From Streptomyces griseiscabiei (GTDB taxonomy: Bacteria > Actinomycetota > Actinomycetes > Streptomycetales > Streptomycetaceae): DNA of 64,000 nt. This document shows positions 17,993-27,349 of the stretch, piece by piece. The stretch is from positions 1,054,001-1,118,000 of the forward strand of contig NZ_JAGJBZ010000001.1 in the NCBI RefSeq assembly GCF_020010925.1, in the 5' to 3' direction. Made by a program: the position numbers and the translations under genes. The notes beneath the pieces were generated by a model. That model saw only the letters and a list, made by a program, of their open reading frames with translations, was not told where the DNA came from and made no database searches. The stretch's first letter is position 1; each line of letters starts with the position of its first letter.

Positions 17993-18787
17993 ATGCCGAT
18001 ACCCGGGACCCCCAGCCGCGCCGAGCTCGTCGAACACCTCGTGAAGACACGTATCGCGGGCGATGTCGCCACCCCGCGCGAGAACAACCTCTCCCACTAC
18101 CGCGAACTGGCCAACGGCAACCGCCACTACTGGCTCGGCCTGGAGCTCGGGGACCGCTGGAGCGACGAGCAGGACGTGCTGGCCGTGATGGCGGAGCGCG
18201 TCGGAGTGAACGACGACCCGGGGTACCGCTACGGCCAGGACACCATCGACCCGGATCTGACGGTCGACGGGCTGGAGCGCATGGCGGCCCGGCTGCGCAA
18301 GGCGGCCGACGGCGGGCAGCGGGTCCTGCTCGCCACCGGGCACCCCGGCGGGCTGCTCCAGGTGCACCACGAGACCGCGCGGGCGCTGCGCGCGGCGGGC
18401 TGCGAGATCGTGGTCATCCCGGACGGCCTGCAGACGGAGGAGGGGTACGTCATGCAGTTCGCGGACGTGGCCGTCCTCGAACACGGCGCCACGCTCTGGC
18501 ACACCCACTCCCCCGAGCCGATGCGCGCGATCCTGCGGGGTCTGGAGGGCGCCGGCCGCCCGCTGCCCGACCTGGTCGTCGCCGACCACGGCTGGGCGGG
18601 CTGCGCGGGCCAGCTCGGCATCGACTCCGTCGGATACGCGGACTCCAACGACCCCGCCCTCTTCCTCGGCGAGTCCGAGGGCACCCTCCAGGCCGTGGTC
18701 CCGCTGGACGACCATGTGGTCAGCCCGCGCCACTACGACCCGATGTCGGCGTATCTGCTGGAGCAGGCGGGGCTCGGCGAGGCGTAG
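17993..18787 (+). CDS. Conserved actinobacterial protein, putative phosphatase
   Basis: 264 residues, no signal peptide. Conserved blocks include TPRENNLSHYRELANGNRHY, LLATGHPGGLLQVHHETARA, IPDGLQTEEGYVMQFADVAV and VVADHGWAGCAGQLGID. I recall close relatives in most Streptomyces annotated simply as phosphatase; His/Asp-rich blocks (GHPGG, ADHGWAG) would suit metal or phosphate binding, but I cannot place it in a characterised family. Start chosen at the second of two nearby ATGs. It may be co-transcribed with PucR (98-base gap) or independent. A run of ten C residues (18788-18797) directly follows the stop. Confidence 0.6.
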   Translation: MPIPGTPSRAELVEHLVKTRIAGDVATPRENNLSHYRELANGNRHYWLGLELGDRWSDEQDVLAVMAERVGVNDDPGYRYGQDTIDPDLTVDGLERMAARLRKAADGGQRVLLATGHPGGLLQVHHETARALRAAGCEIVVIPDGLQTEEGYVMQFADVAVLEHGATLWHTHSPEPMRAILRGLEGAGRPLPDLVVADHGWAGCAGQLGIDSVGYADSNDPALFLGESEGTLQAVVPLDDHVVSPRHYDPMSAYLLEQAGLGEA

Positions 18788-18815
18788 CCCCCCCCCCGGC
18801 GCCCCCGGGCGGGCC

Positions 18816-19694
18816 TCAGGGCGTCTTCGGCCTCGGCACGCGGACGACGCCCTCCTGGATCACGGAGATCGCGAGCCGCCCGTCCTGCGTGTAGATCCGG
18901 CCCTGGCCGAGGCCCCGGCCGGCCGCCGCGGACGGCGACTCCTGGTCGTACAGCAGCCATTCGTCGGCGCGGAACGGCCGGTGGAACCACATGGCGTGGT
19001 CGAGCGAGGCCCCGACGACATCGCCGACCGCCCAGCCGCCGCGCCCGTGCGCGAGCAGGACGGAGTCGAGGAGCGTCATGTCGGAGACGTAGGTGGCGAG
19101 GACGACGTGCAGCAGCGGGTCGTCATCCAGCTTGCCGTTGGCGCGGAACCAGACCTGGGAGTGCGGGGCGCGGGGCTCGCCGTAGCGGCCGAAGGGCGGG
19201 TCGTCCACGTACCGCAGATCGACGGCGGCCCGTGCTTCGAGCATCTTCTCCACGACGGCCGGGTCGAGGCCGTACGCCGGGAGCCGCTCCTCGGCGGTCG
19301 GCAGGGACTCCGGGTCCGGTGCGGCGGGCATCGGGGCCTGGTGGTCGAGGCCGTCCTCGTACCGCTGGAAGGAGGCGGAGAGGGCGAAGATCGGCTGGCC
19401 GTGCTGGACGGCGACGACACGGCGCGCGGTGAAGGAGCGGCCGTCGTTCATGCGCTCCACGGTGTACACGATGGGCGCGCCGGCGTCGCCGATGCGCAGG
19501 AAGTACGCGTGGAGGGAGTGCGGCAGCCGGTCCGCGGGGACCGTCCGCCCGGCGGCGACGAGCGCCTGGGCCGCGACCTGCCCGCCGAAGACCCTGGGGA
19601 CGATGGCGGGCCGGGACTGGCCGCGGAAGATGTTCTCCTCGATCTGCTCCAGGTCGAGCAGATCGAGGAGAGACTGAAGTGCGGGCTGACTCAT
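18816..19694 (-). CDS. tesB: Acyl-CoA thioesterase II
   Basis: 292 residues, a double hot-dog protein of the TesB family: IFRGQSRPAIVPRVFGGQVA and QALVAAGRTV at the N-terminus, SLHAYFLRIGD, and the C-terminal DHAMWFHRPFRADEWLLYDQ with the active-site Asp/Gln/Thr region. It hydrolyses acyl-CoAs in the cytosol. About 55 bases downstream of the acyl-CoA dehydrogenase stop on the same strand, so probably its operon partner in fatty-acid or branched acyl-CoA metabolism. Confidence 0.9.
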   Translation of the reverse strand: MSQPALQSLLDLLDLEQIEENIFRGQSRPAIVPRVFGGQVAAQALVAAGRTVPADRLPHSLHAYFLRIGDAGAPIVYTVERMNDGRSFTARRVVAVQHGQPIFALSASFQRYEDGLDHQAPMPAAPDPESLPTAEERLPAYGLDPAVVEKMLEARAAVDLRYVDDPPFGRYGEPRAPHSQVWFRANGKLDDDPLLHVVLATYVSDMTLLDSVLLAHGRGGWAVGDVVGASLDHAMWFHRPFRADEWLLYDQESPSAAAGRGLGQGRIYTQDGRLAISVIQEGVVRVPRPKTP

Positions 19695-19749
19695 GGGGTC
19701 AGTTGTACTGTGCGGCGGTTTCCGGTGCCTTACCGACCGATGTCCTCGC

Positions 19750-20907
19750 TCACAGACCCATGTCCTTGGCGATGATCGTCTTCATGATCTCGCTGGTGCC
19801 GCCGTAGATGCGGTTGACGCGGTTGTCCGCGTACAGGCGGGCGATGGGGTACTCGTTCATGAAGCCGTAGCCGCCGTGCAGCTGGAGGCAGCGGTCGATG
19901 ACGCGGTGGGCGACCTCGGTGGTGAACAGCTTGGCGGAGGCGGCCTCGGCGGCGGTCAGCTCGCCCGCGTCCAGCGCCTCGGTGGCGCGGTCCACGACGG
20001 CCTCGGCGGCGTCCACCTCGGCCTGGCAGGCGGCCAGTTCGAACTTGGTGTTCTGGAAGGCGGCGACGGGCTGGCCGAAGACGACGCGCTCCTGCACGTA
20101 CTGCTTGGCGAAGCGTATGGCGGCCTTCGCCTGCGCGTAGGCGCCGTAGGCGATGCCCCAGCGCTCGGAGGCGAGGTTGTGGCCGAGGTAGTAGAAGCCC
20201 TTGTTCTCCTCGCCGAGGAGGTCCTCGACGGGCACCTTGACGTCGACGAACGCCAGCTCGGCGGTGTCGGAGGTCTTCAGCCCGAGCTTGTCGAGCTTGC
20301 GGCCGACCGAGTAGCCCTCGGCCTTGGTGTCCACGACGAAGAGGGAGATGCCGTGGCGGCGGTCCTCGGGGGTGGCGGAGGAGGTGCGGGCGCAGACGAT
20401 CATGCGGTCGGCGTGGACGCCGCCGGTGATGAAGGTCTTGGCGCCGTTGAGGACGTAGTGCGTGCCGTCCTCGGAGAGCTTGGCGGTGGTGCGCATGCCC
20501 GCGAGGTCGGAGCCGGTGCCCGGCTCGGTCATCGCGATGGCCCACATCTCCTCGCCGGAGCAGAACTTCGGCAGGAAGCGCTTCTTCTGCTCGTCGGTGG
20601 CGAGCAGCTTGATGTACGGCAGGCCGAGCAGCACATGCACGCCGGAGCCGCCGAAGGTGATGCCCGCGCGGGCGGTCTCCTCGTACAGGACGGCCTCGAA
20701 CTTGTACGAGTCGATGCCGGCGCCGCCGTACTCCTCGTCCACGCGGATGCCGAACACACCCAGCTCGGCGAGCTTGTGGTAGAACTCGCGCGGCGCCTGG
20801 CCGGCGGCGAGCCACTCGTCGTACACCGGCACGACCTCGGCCTCGATGAAGGCACGCAGGGTCTCCCGGAACGCCTCGTGATCCTCGTTGAACACCGTAC
20901 GGCGCAC
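19750..20907 (-). CDS. Acyl-CoA dehydrogenase, long-chain/isovaleryl type
   Basis: 385 residues from GTG 20907; GAAGGAGG sits 5 bases before it, which is why I reject the GTG at 20922 that starts inside this site. FAD-binding blocks AMTEPGTGSDLAGM and KTFITGG are typical. The C-terminal motif reads IYGGTSEIM, so the Glu used by medium-chain enzymes is absent; instead Glu in the helix reading SERWGIAYGAY matches the catalytic position of LCAD and isovaleryl-CoA dehydrogenase. It therefore probably oxidises long or branched acyl-CoAs. A palindromic regulator site lies just upstream; thioesterase II follows. Confidence 0.9.
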   Translation of the reverse strand: MRRTVFNEDHEAFRETLRAFIEAEVVPVYDEWLAAGQAPREFYHKLAELGVFGIRVDEEYGGAGIDSYKFEAVLYEETARAGITFGGSGVHVLLGLPYIKLLATDEQKKRFLPKFCSGEEMWAIAMTEPGTGSDLAGMRTTAKLSEDGTHYVLNGAKTFITGGVHADRMIVCARTSSATPEDRRHGISLFVVDTKAEGYSVGRKLDKLGLKTSDTAELAFVDVKVPVEDLLGEENKGFYYLGHNLASERWGIAYGAYAQAKAAIRFAKQYVQERVVFGQPVAAFQNTKFELAACQAEVDAAEAVVDRATEALDAGELTAAEAASAKLFTTEVAHRVIDRCLQLHGGYGFMNEYPIARLYADNRVNRIYGGTSEIMKTIIAKDMGL

Positions 20908-20934
20908 CGCCGCCTCCTTCACCTGGGGCTCGTT

Positions 20935-20950
20935 CTAAGCGCTTGCTCAG
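20935..20950. promoter_or_regulatory. Putative TetR-type operator before the acyl-CoA dehydrogenase
   Basis: CTAAGCGCTTGCTCAG is an imperfect palindrome (CTAAGC/GCTCAG) of the AGC-N4-GCT form bound by several actinobacterial fatty-acid-type TetR regulators. It lies 28 bases upstream of the chosen start codon. The regulator is not identifiable in the window. Confidence 0.5.
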
Positions 20951-21059
20951 CCAACCGTACCGGCGGGTAGACAACCCCGTCCAGCCCCACCCGGCCGTAA
21001 CGCTCGTCACGCTTTCCACGCCGAGGACGCAGGGGAGGATGAGCGGTAGGATAGGTGGC

Positions 21060-21323
21060 ATGAGTGAGCTCACCGGCAAGTACTCGATCACCATGCCGCG
21101 CGACATCGCCGAAGCCGCCAAAGCCCGCGGCGGCCCCTCCGGGCTGTCCGCCTACGTGGCCGCCGCGGTGGCCCGTCAGATCGAACGCGACAATCTGAAC
21201 GAGCTGATCGAGGTCGCCGAGGCCGAGCACGGGCCCGTCACCGACGAGGAGATCCGGGCACTCCGCGACCAGCTCCACCAGGCCCGGCCAGAGCGGACCC
21301 GAGGCACGGCGAGCGCCGCGTGA
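21060..21323 (+). CDS. Ribbon-helix-helix-like antitoxin
   Basis: 87 residues from ATG 21060. The N-terminus GKYSITMPRDIAEAAKARGG followed by SGLSAYVAAAVARQIERDNL fits a beta-strand-helix-helix DNA-binding antitoxin of the CopG/RHH type; the charged C-terminal half would wrap the toxin. GGTAGGA precedes the start. Its stop overlaps the PIN toxin start (GTGA, 4 bases), so the two are translationally coupled. Probably autoregulates the pair. Confidence 0.7.
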   Translation: MSELTGKYSITMPRDIAEAAKARGGPSGLSAYVAAAVARQIERDNLNELIEVAEAEHGPVTDEEIRALRDQLHQARPERTRGTASAA

Positions 21324-21733
21324 CCCGTTCCCCCGCGGTCCCCGGCGGCACCCTCGTCCTGGACAGCGAAGGGCTGGCCAAGGCCGTGCTGCGCGATCGC
21401 ACGGTCACCGGCTGGCTCGCCCTCGCCCGCGCCGACGACCTCCGAGTGATCACCTCCGCGGCAACCCTCGTCGAGGTGGTCCACCCCCGGATCAACCGGC
21501 CGGCCCTGGAGTGGACGCTGTCCCGCCTCGTCGTCGAACCGGTCACCGAACCCGTCGCCCGCCACGCCGCCGCCCTCCTCGCCGACGCCGGCCTGCACGG
21601 CCACACGTACGCCATCGACGCCGTACTCGCGGCCACCGCCCTCGCCGCCCCCGGCCCGGCCACGATCCTGACCTCCGACCCGGACGACCTCACCACCCTC
21701 TGCGGCGGACGGGCCACGGTCATCAAGATCTGA
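21320..21733 (+). CDS. PIN-domain toxin (VapC-like ribonuclease)
   Basis: 137 residues, GTG start overlapping the antitoxin stop. PIN acidic residues are visible: Asp in LVLDSEGLAKAV (about 15), Glu in AATLVEVVHPR (about 52), Asp in YAIDAVLAATALA (about 99) and Asp in LTSDPDDL (about 118). These bind magnesium in VapC RNases, which typically cleave tRNA or other RNA when the antitoxin is degraded. A plausible complete type II toxin-antitoxin module; target unknown. Confidence 0.75.
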   Translation: MTRSPAVPGGTLVLDSEGLAKAVLRDRTVTGWLALARADDLRVITSAATLVEVVHPRINRPALEWTLSRLVVEPVTEPVARHAAALLADAGLHGHTYAIDAVLAATALAAPGPATILTSDPDDLTTLCGGRATVIKI

Positions 21734-22097
21734 CCGGCGCACATCAGCCCACTCCCGGAGACGGCCGAGGGCGGGCCTCGTCCAGCCTGTCCGCACGCCA
21801 CGGCGGTCGCCCGGGGGACGCCGGGAGCCCGGCGAAGCGGGCTTCGAACTGTCGTGGTGGCCGATGCCGGACGCGATCCAGGTAGCCACCGAGGGCCGCT
21901 TCCTGCTCCAGGGCTGCCCACTGGCACTGCTGCTCACCCAGCGGGTCACTGTCGCCTGACCGACGAGGCGCATCCCCGAGTCTGTGACCGGTTCATACGT
22001 CGCCGGTCGCCTCACAGGTCACCCGATCGGCAGAGACATCGAGTGAGGCCACCGCTCACCCCTGCGGGAAGCGGCCTGGCCCGGAGACGGAAGACGG
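21734..22097. other. Intergenic region with a possible gene remnant
   Basis: 364 bases. The frame from about 21801 to the TGA at 21958-21960 reads like protein (GFELSWWPMPDAIQVATEGR, then a hydrophobic stretch) but lacks a good start or ribosome-binding site. It could be the broken 3' end of a gene lost beside the toxin-antitoxin pair, or a small protein from ATG 21864. The rest (21961-22097) shows nothing I recognise. Confidence 0.35.
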
Positions 22098-22745
22098 TCA
22101 CTCGGAGGAGGCCGCCGCCGCCCCGAACGCCCCCCGAGCCATCCGGTGCAGCAGCCCGGCCATGGACGACCGGCCCGGCAGGGCCCCCGCGCGCCCCAGG
22201 TGCGGGGTCGAGTTCAGCAGGCCGAAGACCGAGTGGACGGCGGAGCGGGCCGTGGGTTCGGCGAGGGTGGGGTGGACCTCGCGGAGTACGGACACCCACA
22301 GCTCGACGTACTGGCGCTGGAGCTGGCGCACCAGCTTGCGGTCGCTGTCGCGGAGGCGGTCCAGCTCGCGGTCGTGCAGGGTGATCAGGGGACGGTCGTC
22401 GAGGGCGAAGTCGATGTGCCCCTCGATGAGCGAGTCGAGGACCGCCTCGGCGTCGCGCCCGGCGGACACCCCACCCGGCCCGTCGGACGGACCGCCGGAC
22501 GCCCCGTCGGCCTCCGCGAGCCGCCGCTTCGCGCCCGTCAGGAGCTGCTCGCTGATGCCCACCAGCAGTTCCGCGAGCATCGCGTCCTTGCCCGCGAAGT
22601 GCCGGTAGAGACCGGGGCCGCTGATCCCCACGGCGGCGCCTATCTCGTCGACACCGACCCCGTGGAAGCCGCGCTCGGCGAAGAGCCGCGCGGCTTCCTT
22701 GAGGATCTGCTCGCGGCGGGTGGGGGCGTCGGTTCTGGTGGTCAT
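22098..22745 (-). CDS. TetR-family regulator of the leucine-catabolic operon
   Basis: 215 residues. HTH at the N-terminus: EAARLFAERGFHGVGVDEIG then AAVGISGPGLYRHFAGKDAM; C-terminal ligand domain with a Gly/Ser/Pro-rich loop (about 84-96). Divergent by 86 bases from the carboxylase/HMG-CoA lyase/acyl-CoA dehydrogenase operon, with two palindromes between. The family and position suggest a repressor responding to an acyl-CoA. Position matches SCO2775 as I recall the S. coelicolor order. Confidence 0.85.
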   Translation of the reverse strand: MTTRTDAPTRREQILKEAARLFAERGFHGVGVDEIGAAVGISGPGLYRHFAGKDAMLAELLVGISEQLLTGAKRRLAEADGASGGPSDGPGGVSAGRDAEAVLDSLIEGHIDFALDDRPLITLHDRELDRLRDSDRKLVRQLQRQYVELWVSVLREVHPTLAEPTARSAVHSVFGLLNSTPHLGRAGALPGRSSMAGLLHRMARGAFGAAAASSE

Positions 22746-22766
22746 GAGAGCAATTCTAGACAGGGA

Positions 22767-22812
22767 GGTTAGCGGTCGTTAACCTGAAGGAAATGCGTTA
22801 ACGCTCATTAAC
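22767..22812. promoter_or_regulatory. Two TetR-type palindromes between regulator and operon
   Basis: GGTTAGCGGTCGTTAACC (22767-22784) and GTTAACGCTCATTAAC (22797-22812) are near-palindromes sharing the TTAACG / CGTTAA half-site. They lie in the 86-base divergent promoter region, the expected place for autorepression and operon control by the TetR regulator. Confidence 0.7.
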
Positions 22813-22831
22813 AAGGTGAGGGGTTCGCAGG

Positions 22832-24448
22832 ATGCACGAGGCACCGGAGCTTCACAGCGCGGCGGATCCCGCGTCGGAAGCCTGGCGGGCCAACGAGGAG
22901 GCCCATCGCGCGCTGGCCGACGAGCTGCGCGCCAAGCTGGCCGCGGCCCGGCTCGGCGGCGGCGAGAAGGCCCGCGCCCGGCACACCGCGCGCGGCAAGC
23001 TGCTGCCGCGCGACCGGGTGGACACCCTCCTCGACCCCGGCTCCCCCTTCCTGGAGCTGGCACCCCTGGCCGCCGACGGCCTGTACGACGGACAGGCACC
23101 GGCCGCCGGGGTGATCGCCGGGATCGGGCGGGTCTCCGGACGCGAGTGCGTGGTCGTCGCCAACGACGCCACCGTCAAGGGCGGCACGTACTACCCGATG
23201 ACGGTGAAGAAGCATCTGCGGGCGCAGGAGGTGGCGCTGGAGAACCGCCTGCCCTGTCTCTACCTGGTCGACTCCGGCGGCGCCTTCCTGCCCATGCAGG
23301 ACGAGGTGTTCCCGGACAGGGAGCACTTCGGACGGATCTTCTACAACCAGGCGCGGATGTCGGGGGCGGGCATCCCGCAGATCGCCGCCGTGCTCGGGTC
23401 GTGCACCGCCGGCGGCGCGTACGTCCCCGCCATGAGCGACGAGGCCGTGATCGTCCGGGGGCAGGGGACCATCTTCCTCGGCGGCCCGCCGCTGGTGAAG
23501 GCCGCCACCGGCGAGGTCGTCACCGCCGAGGAGCTGGGCGGCGGCGAGGTGCACTCCCGGGTCTCCGGCGTCACCGACCACCTCGCGGAGAGCGACGCCC
23601 ACGCCCTGCGCATCGTGCGGACCATCGTCTCCACCCTCCCCGCCCGGGGCCCGCTGCCCTGGTCGGTCGAGCCGGTGGTCGAGCCCAAGGTGGACCCGTA
23701 CACGCTGTACGGCGCGGTGCCGGTCGACTCCCGCACGCCGTACGACGTCCGCGAGGTCATCGCGCGCGTGGTCGACGGTTCGCGGTTCGCCGAGTTCAAG
23801 GCGGAGTTCGGGCAGACCCTGGTCACCGGCTTCGCCCGGATCCACGGGCACCCGGTCGGGATCGTCGCCAACAACGGCATCCTGTTCTCCGAGTCCGCCC
23901 AGAAGGGCGCCCACTTCATCGAGCTGTGCGACCAGCGCGGCATCCCGCTGGTGTTCCTGCAGAACATCTCCGGCTTCATGGTCGGCCGGGACTACGAGGC
24001 CGGCGGCATCGCCAAGCACGGCGCCAAGATGGTGACGGCCGTGGCCTGTACGAGGGTCCCGAAGCTGACGGTCGTCATCGGCGGCTCGTACGGCGCGGGC
24101 AACTACTCGATGTGCGGCCGGGCGTACTCCCCGCGCTTCCTGTGGATGTGGCCGGGCGCCAAGATCTCCGTGATGGGCGGCGAGCAGGCCGCGTCCGTCC
24201 TGGCCACGGTCAAGCGGGACCAGCTGGAGGCGCGCGGCGAGGCGTGGCCCGCCGAGGACGAGGACGCCTTCAAGGACCCGATCCGCGCCCAGTACGAGCG
24301 CCAGGGCAACGCCTACTACGCGACCGCCCGGCTCTGGGACGACGGGATCATCGACCCGCTCGACACCCGCCAGGTCCTGGGCCTCGCCCTGACCGCCTGC
24401 GCCAACGCGCCGCTGGGTGACCCCCAGTTCGGCGTCTTCCGGATGTGA
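22832..24448 (+). CDS. accD1: Acyl-CoA carboxylase beta subunit (methylcrotonyl-CoA type)
   Basis: 538 residues, the usual carboxyltransferase length. Both crotonase-like halves and their oxyanion loops are visible ([59 protein letters not shown]). The [20 protein letters not shown] block and the HMG-CoA lyase neighbour favour 3-methylcrotonyl-CoA over acetyl- or propionyl-CoA as substrate. It transfers the carboxyl group from biotin on the alpha subunit to the acyl-CoA. First gene of a four-gene operon, 15 bases before the alpha subunit. Corresponds by position to SCO2776. Confidence 0.9.
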   Translation: MHEAPELHSAADPASEAWRANEEAHRALADELRAKLAAARLGGGEKARARHTARGKLLPRDRVDTLLDPGSPFLELAPLAADGLYDGQAPAAGVIAGIGRVSGRECVVVANDATVKGGTYYPMTVKKHLRAQEVALENRLPCLYLVDSGGAFLPMQDEVFPDREHFGRIFYNQARMSGAGIPQIAAVLGSCTAGGAYVPAMSDEAVIVRGQGTIFLGGPPLVKAATGEVVTAEELGGGEVHSRVSGVTDHLAESDAHALRIVRTIVSTLPARGPLPWSVEPVVEPKVDPYTLYGAVPVDSRTPYDVREVIARVVDGSRFAEFKAEFGQTLVTGFARIHGHPVGIVANNGILFSESAQKGAHFIELCDQRGIPLVFLQNISGFMVGRDYEAGGIAKHGAKMVTAVACTRVPKLTVVIGGSYGAGNYSMCGRAYSPRFLWMWPGAKISVMGGEQAASVLATVKRDQLEARGEAWPAEDEDAFKDPIRAQYERQGNAYYATARLWDDGIIDPLDTRQVLGLALTACANAPLGDPQFGVFRM

Positions 24449-24462
24449 GGGGACGGACGAAG

Positions 24463-26415
24463 ATGTTCGAGACAGTACTGGTGGCGAACCGCGGCGAGAT
24501 CGCCGTCCGCGTCATCCGCACCCTCCGCGCGCTGGGCGTCCGCTCCGTCGCCGTCTTCTCCGACGCGGACGCCGACGCCCGGCACGTCCGGGAGGCCGAC
24601 ACGGCGGTACGGATCGGCCCCGCGCCGGCGGCCGAGAGCTATCTGTCCGTGGAGCGGCTGCTGGAGGCGGCCCGCACCGGCGCCCAGGCGGTGCACCCGG
24701 GGTACGGCTTCCTCGCGGAGAACGCCTCCTTCGCGCGGGCGTGCGCCGACGCGGGCCTGGTCTTCATCGGGCCGCCCGCCGACGCCATCTCCCTCATGGG
24801 CGACAAGATCCGCGCCAAGGAGACGGTACGGGCGGCCGGGGTGCCGGTGGTGCCGGGTTCGAGCGGGAGCGGCCTCACGGACGCCCAACTCGCCGACGCC
24901 GCACGGGAGATCGGCATGCCGGTGCTGCTGAAGCCCAGCGCGGGCGGCGGCGGCAAGGGCATGCGGCTGGTCCGGGACGCGGCCGTGCTGGGCGAGGAGA
25001 TCGCCGCCGCCCGCCGCGAGGCCCGCGCCTCCTTCGGCGACGACACCCTCCTCGTGGAGCGGTGGATCGACCGGCCCCGGCACATCGAGATCCAGGTCCT
25101 CGCCGACGGCCACGGGAACGTGATCCACCTCGGCGAGCGCGAGTGCTCCCTGCAGCGCCGCCACCAGAAGGTCATCGAGGAGGCGCCCAGCGTCCTGCTC
25201 GACGAGGCGACCCGGGCCGCGATGGGCGAGGCGGCCGTGCAGGCGGCCCGCTCCTGCGGCTACTCGGGCGCGGGCACGGTCGAGTTCATCGTCCCCGGCG
25301 GCGATCCGTCCTCGTACTACTTCATGGAGATGAACACCCGCCTCCAGGTCGAGCACCCGGTGACCGAGCTGGTCACCGGCGTCGACCTGGTGGAGTGGCA
25401 GCTCCGGGTCGCGGCGGGCGAGCGGCTGGGCCTCGGCCAGGAGGACGTGACACTGACGGGGCACGCGGTCGAGGCCCGGGTCTGCGCCGAGGACCCCGCG
25501 CGCGGGTTCCTGCCGTCGGGCGGCACGATCCTGACGCTGCGCGAGCCCCACGGCGACGGCGTGCGCACGGACTCCGGCCTCACCGAGGGCACGGAGGTCG
25601 GCTCGCTGTACGACCCGATGCTCTCCAAGGTCATCGCGTACGGCCCCGACCGGCCCACCGCGCTGCGGCGGCTCCGCGCGGCCCTCGCGGAGACGGTCAC
25701 CCTCGGCGTCCAGACGAACGCCGGCTTCCTGCGACGACTGCTGGCCCATCCGGCGGTGGTGGCGGGCGAGCTGGACACCGGGCTGGTGGAGCGGGAGGTG
25801 GCGGGGCTGGTCGCCGGGGAGGTGCCGGAGGAGGTGTACGAGGCGGCCTCGGCCGTACGGCTGCACGGGCTGAGGCCTCGCGGGGACGGCTGGACCGACC
25901 CCTTCTCCGTCCCGAGCGGCTGGCGGCTCGGCGGTGCGTCGCTGCCGCCCGCCTTCGCACTGCGCGCGACGGGACTCGAACCCGTCACGCACCACCCCCG
26001 GGGTACGCACACGGTCACCGGCGACCGGGTGTCGGTGACCCTGGACGGCGTCCGCCACACCTTCCACCACGCCGCCGGCTGGCTGGGCCGGGACGGCGAC
26101 GCCTGGCAGGTGCGCGACCACGACCCCGTCGCGGCCTCCCTGAACCGGTCCGCGCGCTCCGGCGCCGACTCGCTCACCGCCCCCATGCCCGGCACGGTCA
26201 CCGTCGTGAAGGTCGCCGTCGGGGACGAGGTGGCCGCCGGGCAGAGCCTGCTGGTGGTGGAGGCGATGAAGATGGAGCACGTCGTCGCCGCCCCGCACGC
26301 CGGGACCGTCACCGAGCTGGACGTCACCCCGGGCACGACGGTCGCCATGGACCAGGTGCTGGCCGTGGTCGCGCCGCACGAGGAGCCCGAGGCGAACGGG
26401 GAGGTGCCCCGATGA
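24463..26415 (+). CDS. accC: Biotin carboxylase/BCCP alpha subunit of acyl-CoA carboxylase
   Basis: 650 residues from ATG 24463; the GTG 18 bases earlier lies inside the ribosome-binding region. Domain order: biotin carboxylase N-domain ([20 protein letters not shown]), ATP-grasp ([34 protein letters not shown]), C-domain, a linker domain, and a C-terminal biotinyl domain with [11 protein letters not shown] (biotin-Lys about 603). It carboxylates biotin using ATP and bicarbonate. Its stop overlaps the HMG-CoA lyase ATG by 4 bases. Partner of the preceding beta subunit. Confidence 0.93.
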   Translation: MFETVLVANRGEIAVRVIRTLRALGVRSVAVFSDADADARHVREADTAVRIGPAPAAESYLSVERLLEAARTGAQAVHPGYGFLAENASFARACADAGLVFIGPPADAISLMGDKIRAKETVRAAGVPVVPGSSGSGLTDAQLADAAREIGMPVLLKPSAGGGGKGMRLVRDAAVLGEEIAAARREARASFGDDTLLVERWIDRPRHIEIQVLADGHGNVIHLGERECSLQRRHQKVIEEAPSVLLDEATRAAMGEAAVQAARSCGYSGAGTVEFIVPGGDPSSYYFMEMNTRLQVEHPVTELVTGVDLVEWQLRVAAGERLGLGQEDVTLTGHAVEARVCAEDPARGFLPSGGTILTLREPHGDGVRTDSGLTEGTEVGSLYDPMLSKVIAYGPDRPTALRRLRAALAETVTLGVQTNAGFLRRLLAHPAVVAGELDTGLVEREVAGLVAGEVPEEVYEAASAVRLHGLRPRGDGWTDPFSVPSGWRLGGASLPPAFALRATGLEPVTHHPRGTHTVTGDRVSVTLDGVRHTFHHAAGWLGRDGDAWQVRDHDPVAASLNRSARSGADSLTAPMPGTVTVVKVAVGDEVAAGQSLLVVEAMKMEHVVAAPHAGTVTELDVTPGTTVAMDQVLAVVAPHEEPEANGEVPR

Positions 26416-27347
26416 CGACCGCCCTGCCCATGACGTTCCCCGAACCCGGCCTGCCCGCCCGCGTCCGTATCCACGAGGTCGGCGCCCGCGACGGCCTCCA
26501 GAACGAGAAGTCGACCGTGCCCACCGAGGTGAAGGCGGAGTTCGTCCACCGCCTGGCCGCCGCGGGCCTCACCACCATCGAGGCCACCAGCTTCGTCCAC
26601 CCCAAGTGGGTGCCCCAACTGGCGGACGCGGAAGCCCTGTTCCCGCGCGTCGCCGAGCTTCCCGTGGACCTCCCCGTCCTCGTCCCCAACGAGCGCGGCC
26701 TCGACCGCGCGCTCGCCCTCGGCGCCCGCCGCGTCGCCGTCTTCGCCAGTGCCACCGAGTCCTTCGCCAAGGCCAACCTCAACCGCACGGTGGACGAGGC
26801 GCTGGCGATGTTCGAGCCGGTCGTCCGCCGGGCGAAGGCGGAGGGCGTGCACGTCCGCGGATATCTGTCGATGTGCTTCGGCGACCCCTGGGAGGGCGCG
26901 GTCCCGGTCCCCCAGGTCACCGGGGTCTGCCGCGCCCTGCTCGACATGGGCTGCGACGAACTGAGCCTCGGCGACACGATCGGTGTGGCGACACCGGGCC
27001 ATGTGGGGGCGCTGCTCACCGAGTTGGACGGGGCGGGCATCCCCGCCTCCTCCCTCGGTGTGCACTTCCACGACACCTACGGCCAGGCCCTCGCCAACAC
27101 CCTCGCGGCGCTGCGCCACGGCGTCACCACGGTGGACGCGTCCGCCGGCGGCCTCGGCGGCTGCCCGTACGCGAAGTCCGCCACCGGGAACCTCGCCACC
27201 GAAGACCTCGTGTGGATGCTGGACGGCCTCGGCATCGACACGGGAGTCGACCTCGGCCGCCTCGTCGCCACCAGCGCGTGGATGGCCGCTCACCTGGGCC
27301 GGCCCAGCCCGTCCCGCACCGTACGAGCCCTCTCCCACCAGGAGTGA
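26412..27347 (+). CDS. mvaB: Hydroxymethylglutaryl-CoA lyase
   Basis: 311 residues, full length for the family. Key blocks: [11 protein letters not shown] (catalytic Arg/Asp and metal site), [14 protein letters not shown] (metal-binding His), and [20 protein letters not shown] (active-site Cys loop). It splits HMG-CoA into acetyl-CoA and acetoacetate, the last step of leucine breakdown. ATG overlaps the carboxylase stop (ATGA) and the next gene begins two bases after its stop, so it lies inside a tightly coupled operon. Confidence 0.93.
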   Translation: MTTALPMTFPEPGLPARVRIHEVGARDGLQNEKSTVPTEVKAEFVHRLAAAGLTTIEATSFVHPKWVPQLADAEALFPRVAELPVDLPVLVPNERGLDRALALGARRVAVFASATESFAKANLNRTVDEALAMFEPVVRRAKAEGVHVRGYLSMCFGDPWEGAVPVPQVTGVCRALLDMGCDELSLGDTIGVATPGHVGALLTELDGAGIPASSLGVHFHDTYGQALANTLAALRHGVTTVDASAGGLGGCPYAKSATGNLATEDLVWMLDGLGIDTGVDLGRLVATSAWMAAHLGRPSPSRTVRALSHQE

Positions 27348-27349
27348 CC

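Noticed and set aside
18788..18797. Run of ten C residues as a phase-variation tract
   Set aside because: It lies after the stop codon and before a convergent gene end, so slippage would not change a reading frame.
24417..26411. A 976-codon plus-strand frame fused ahead of HMG-CoA lyase
   Set aside because: The upstream part is an out-of-frame reading of the biotin carboxylase gene; the lyase begins at 26412.
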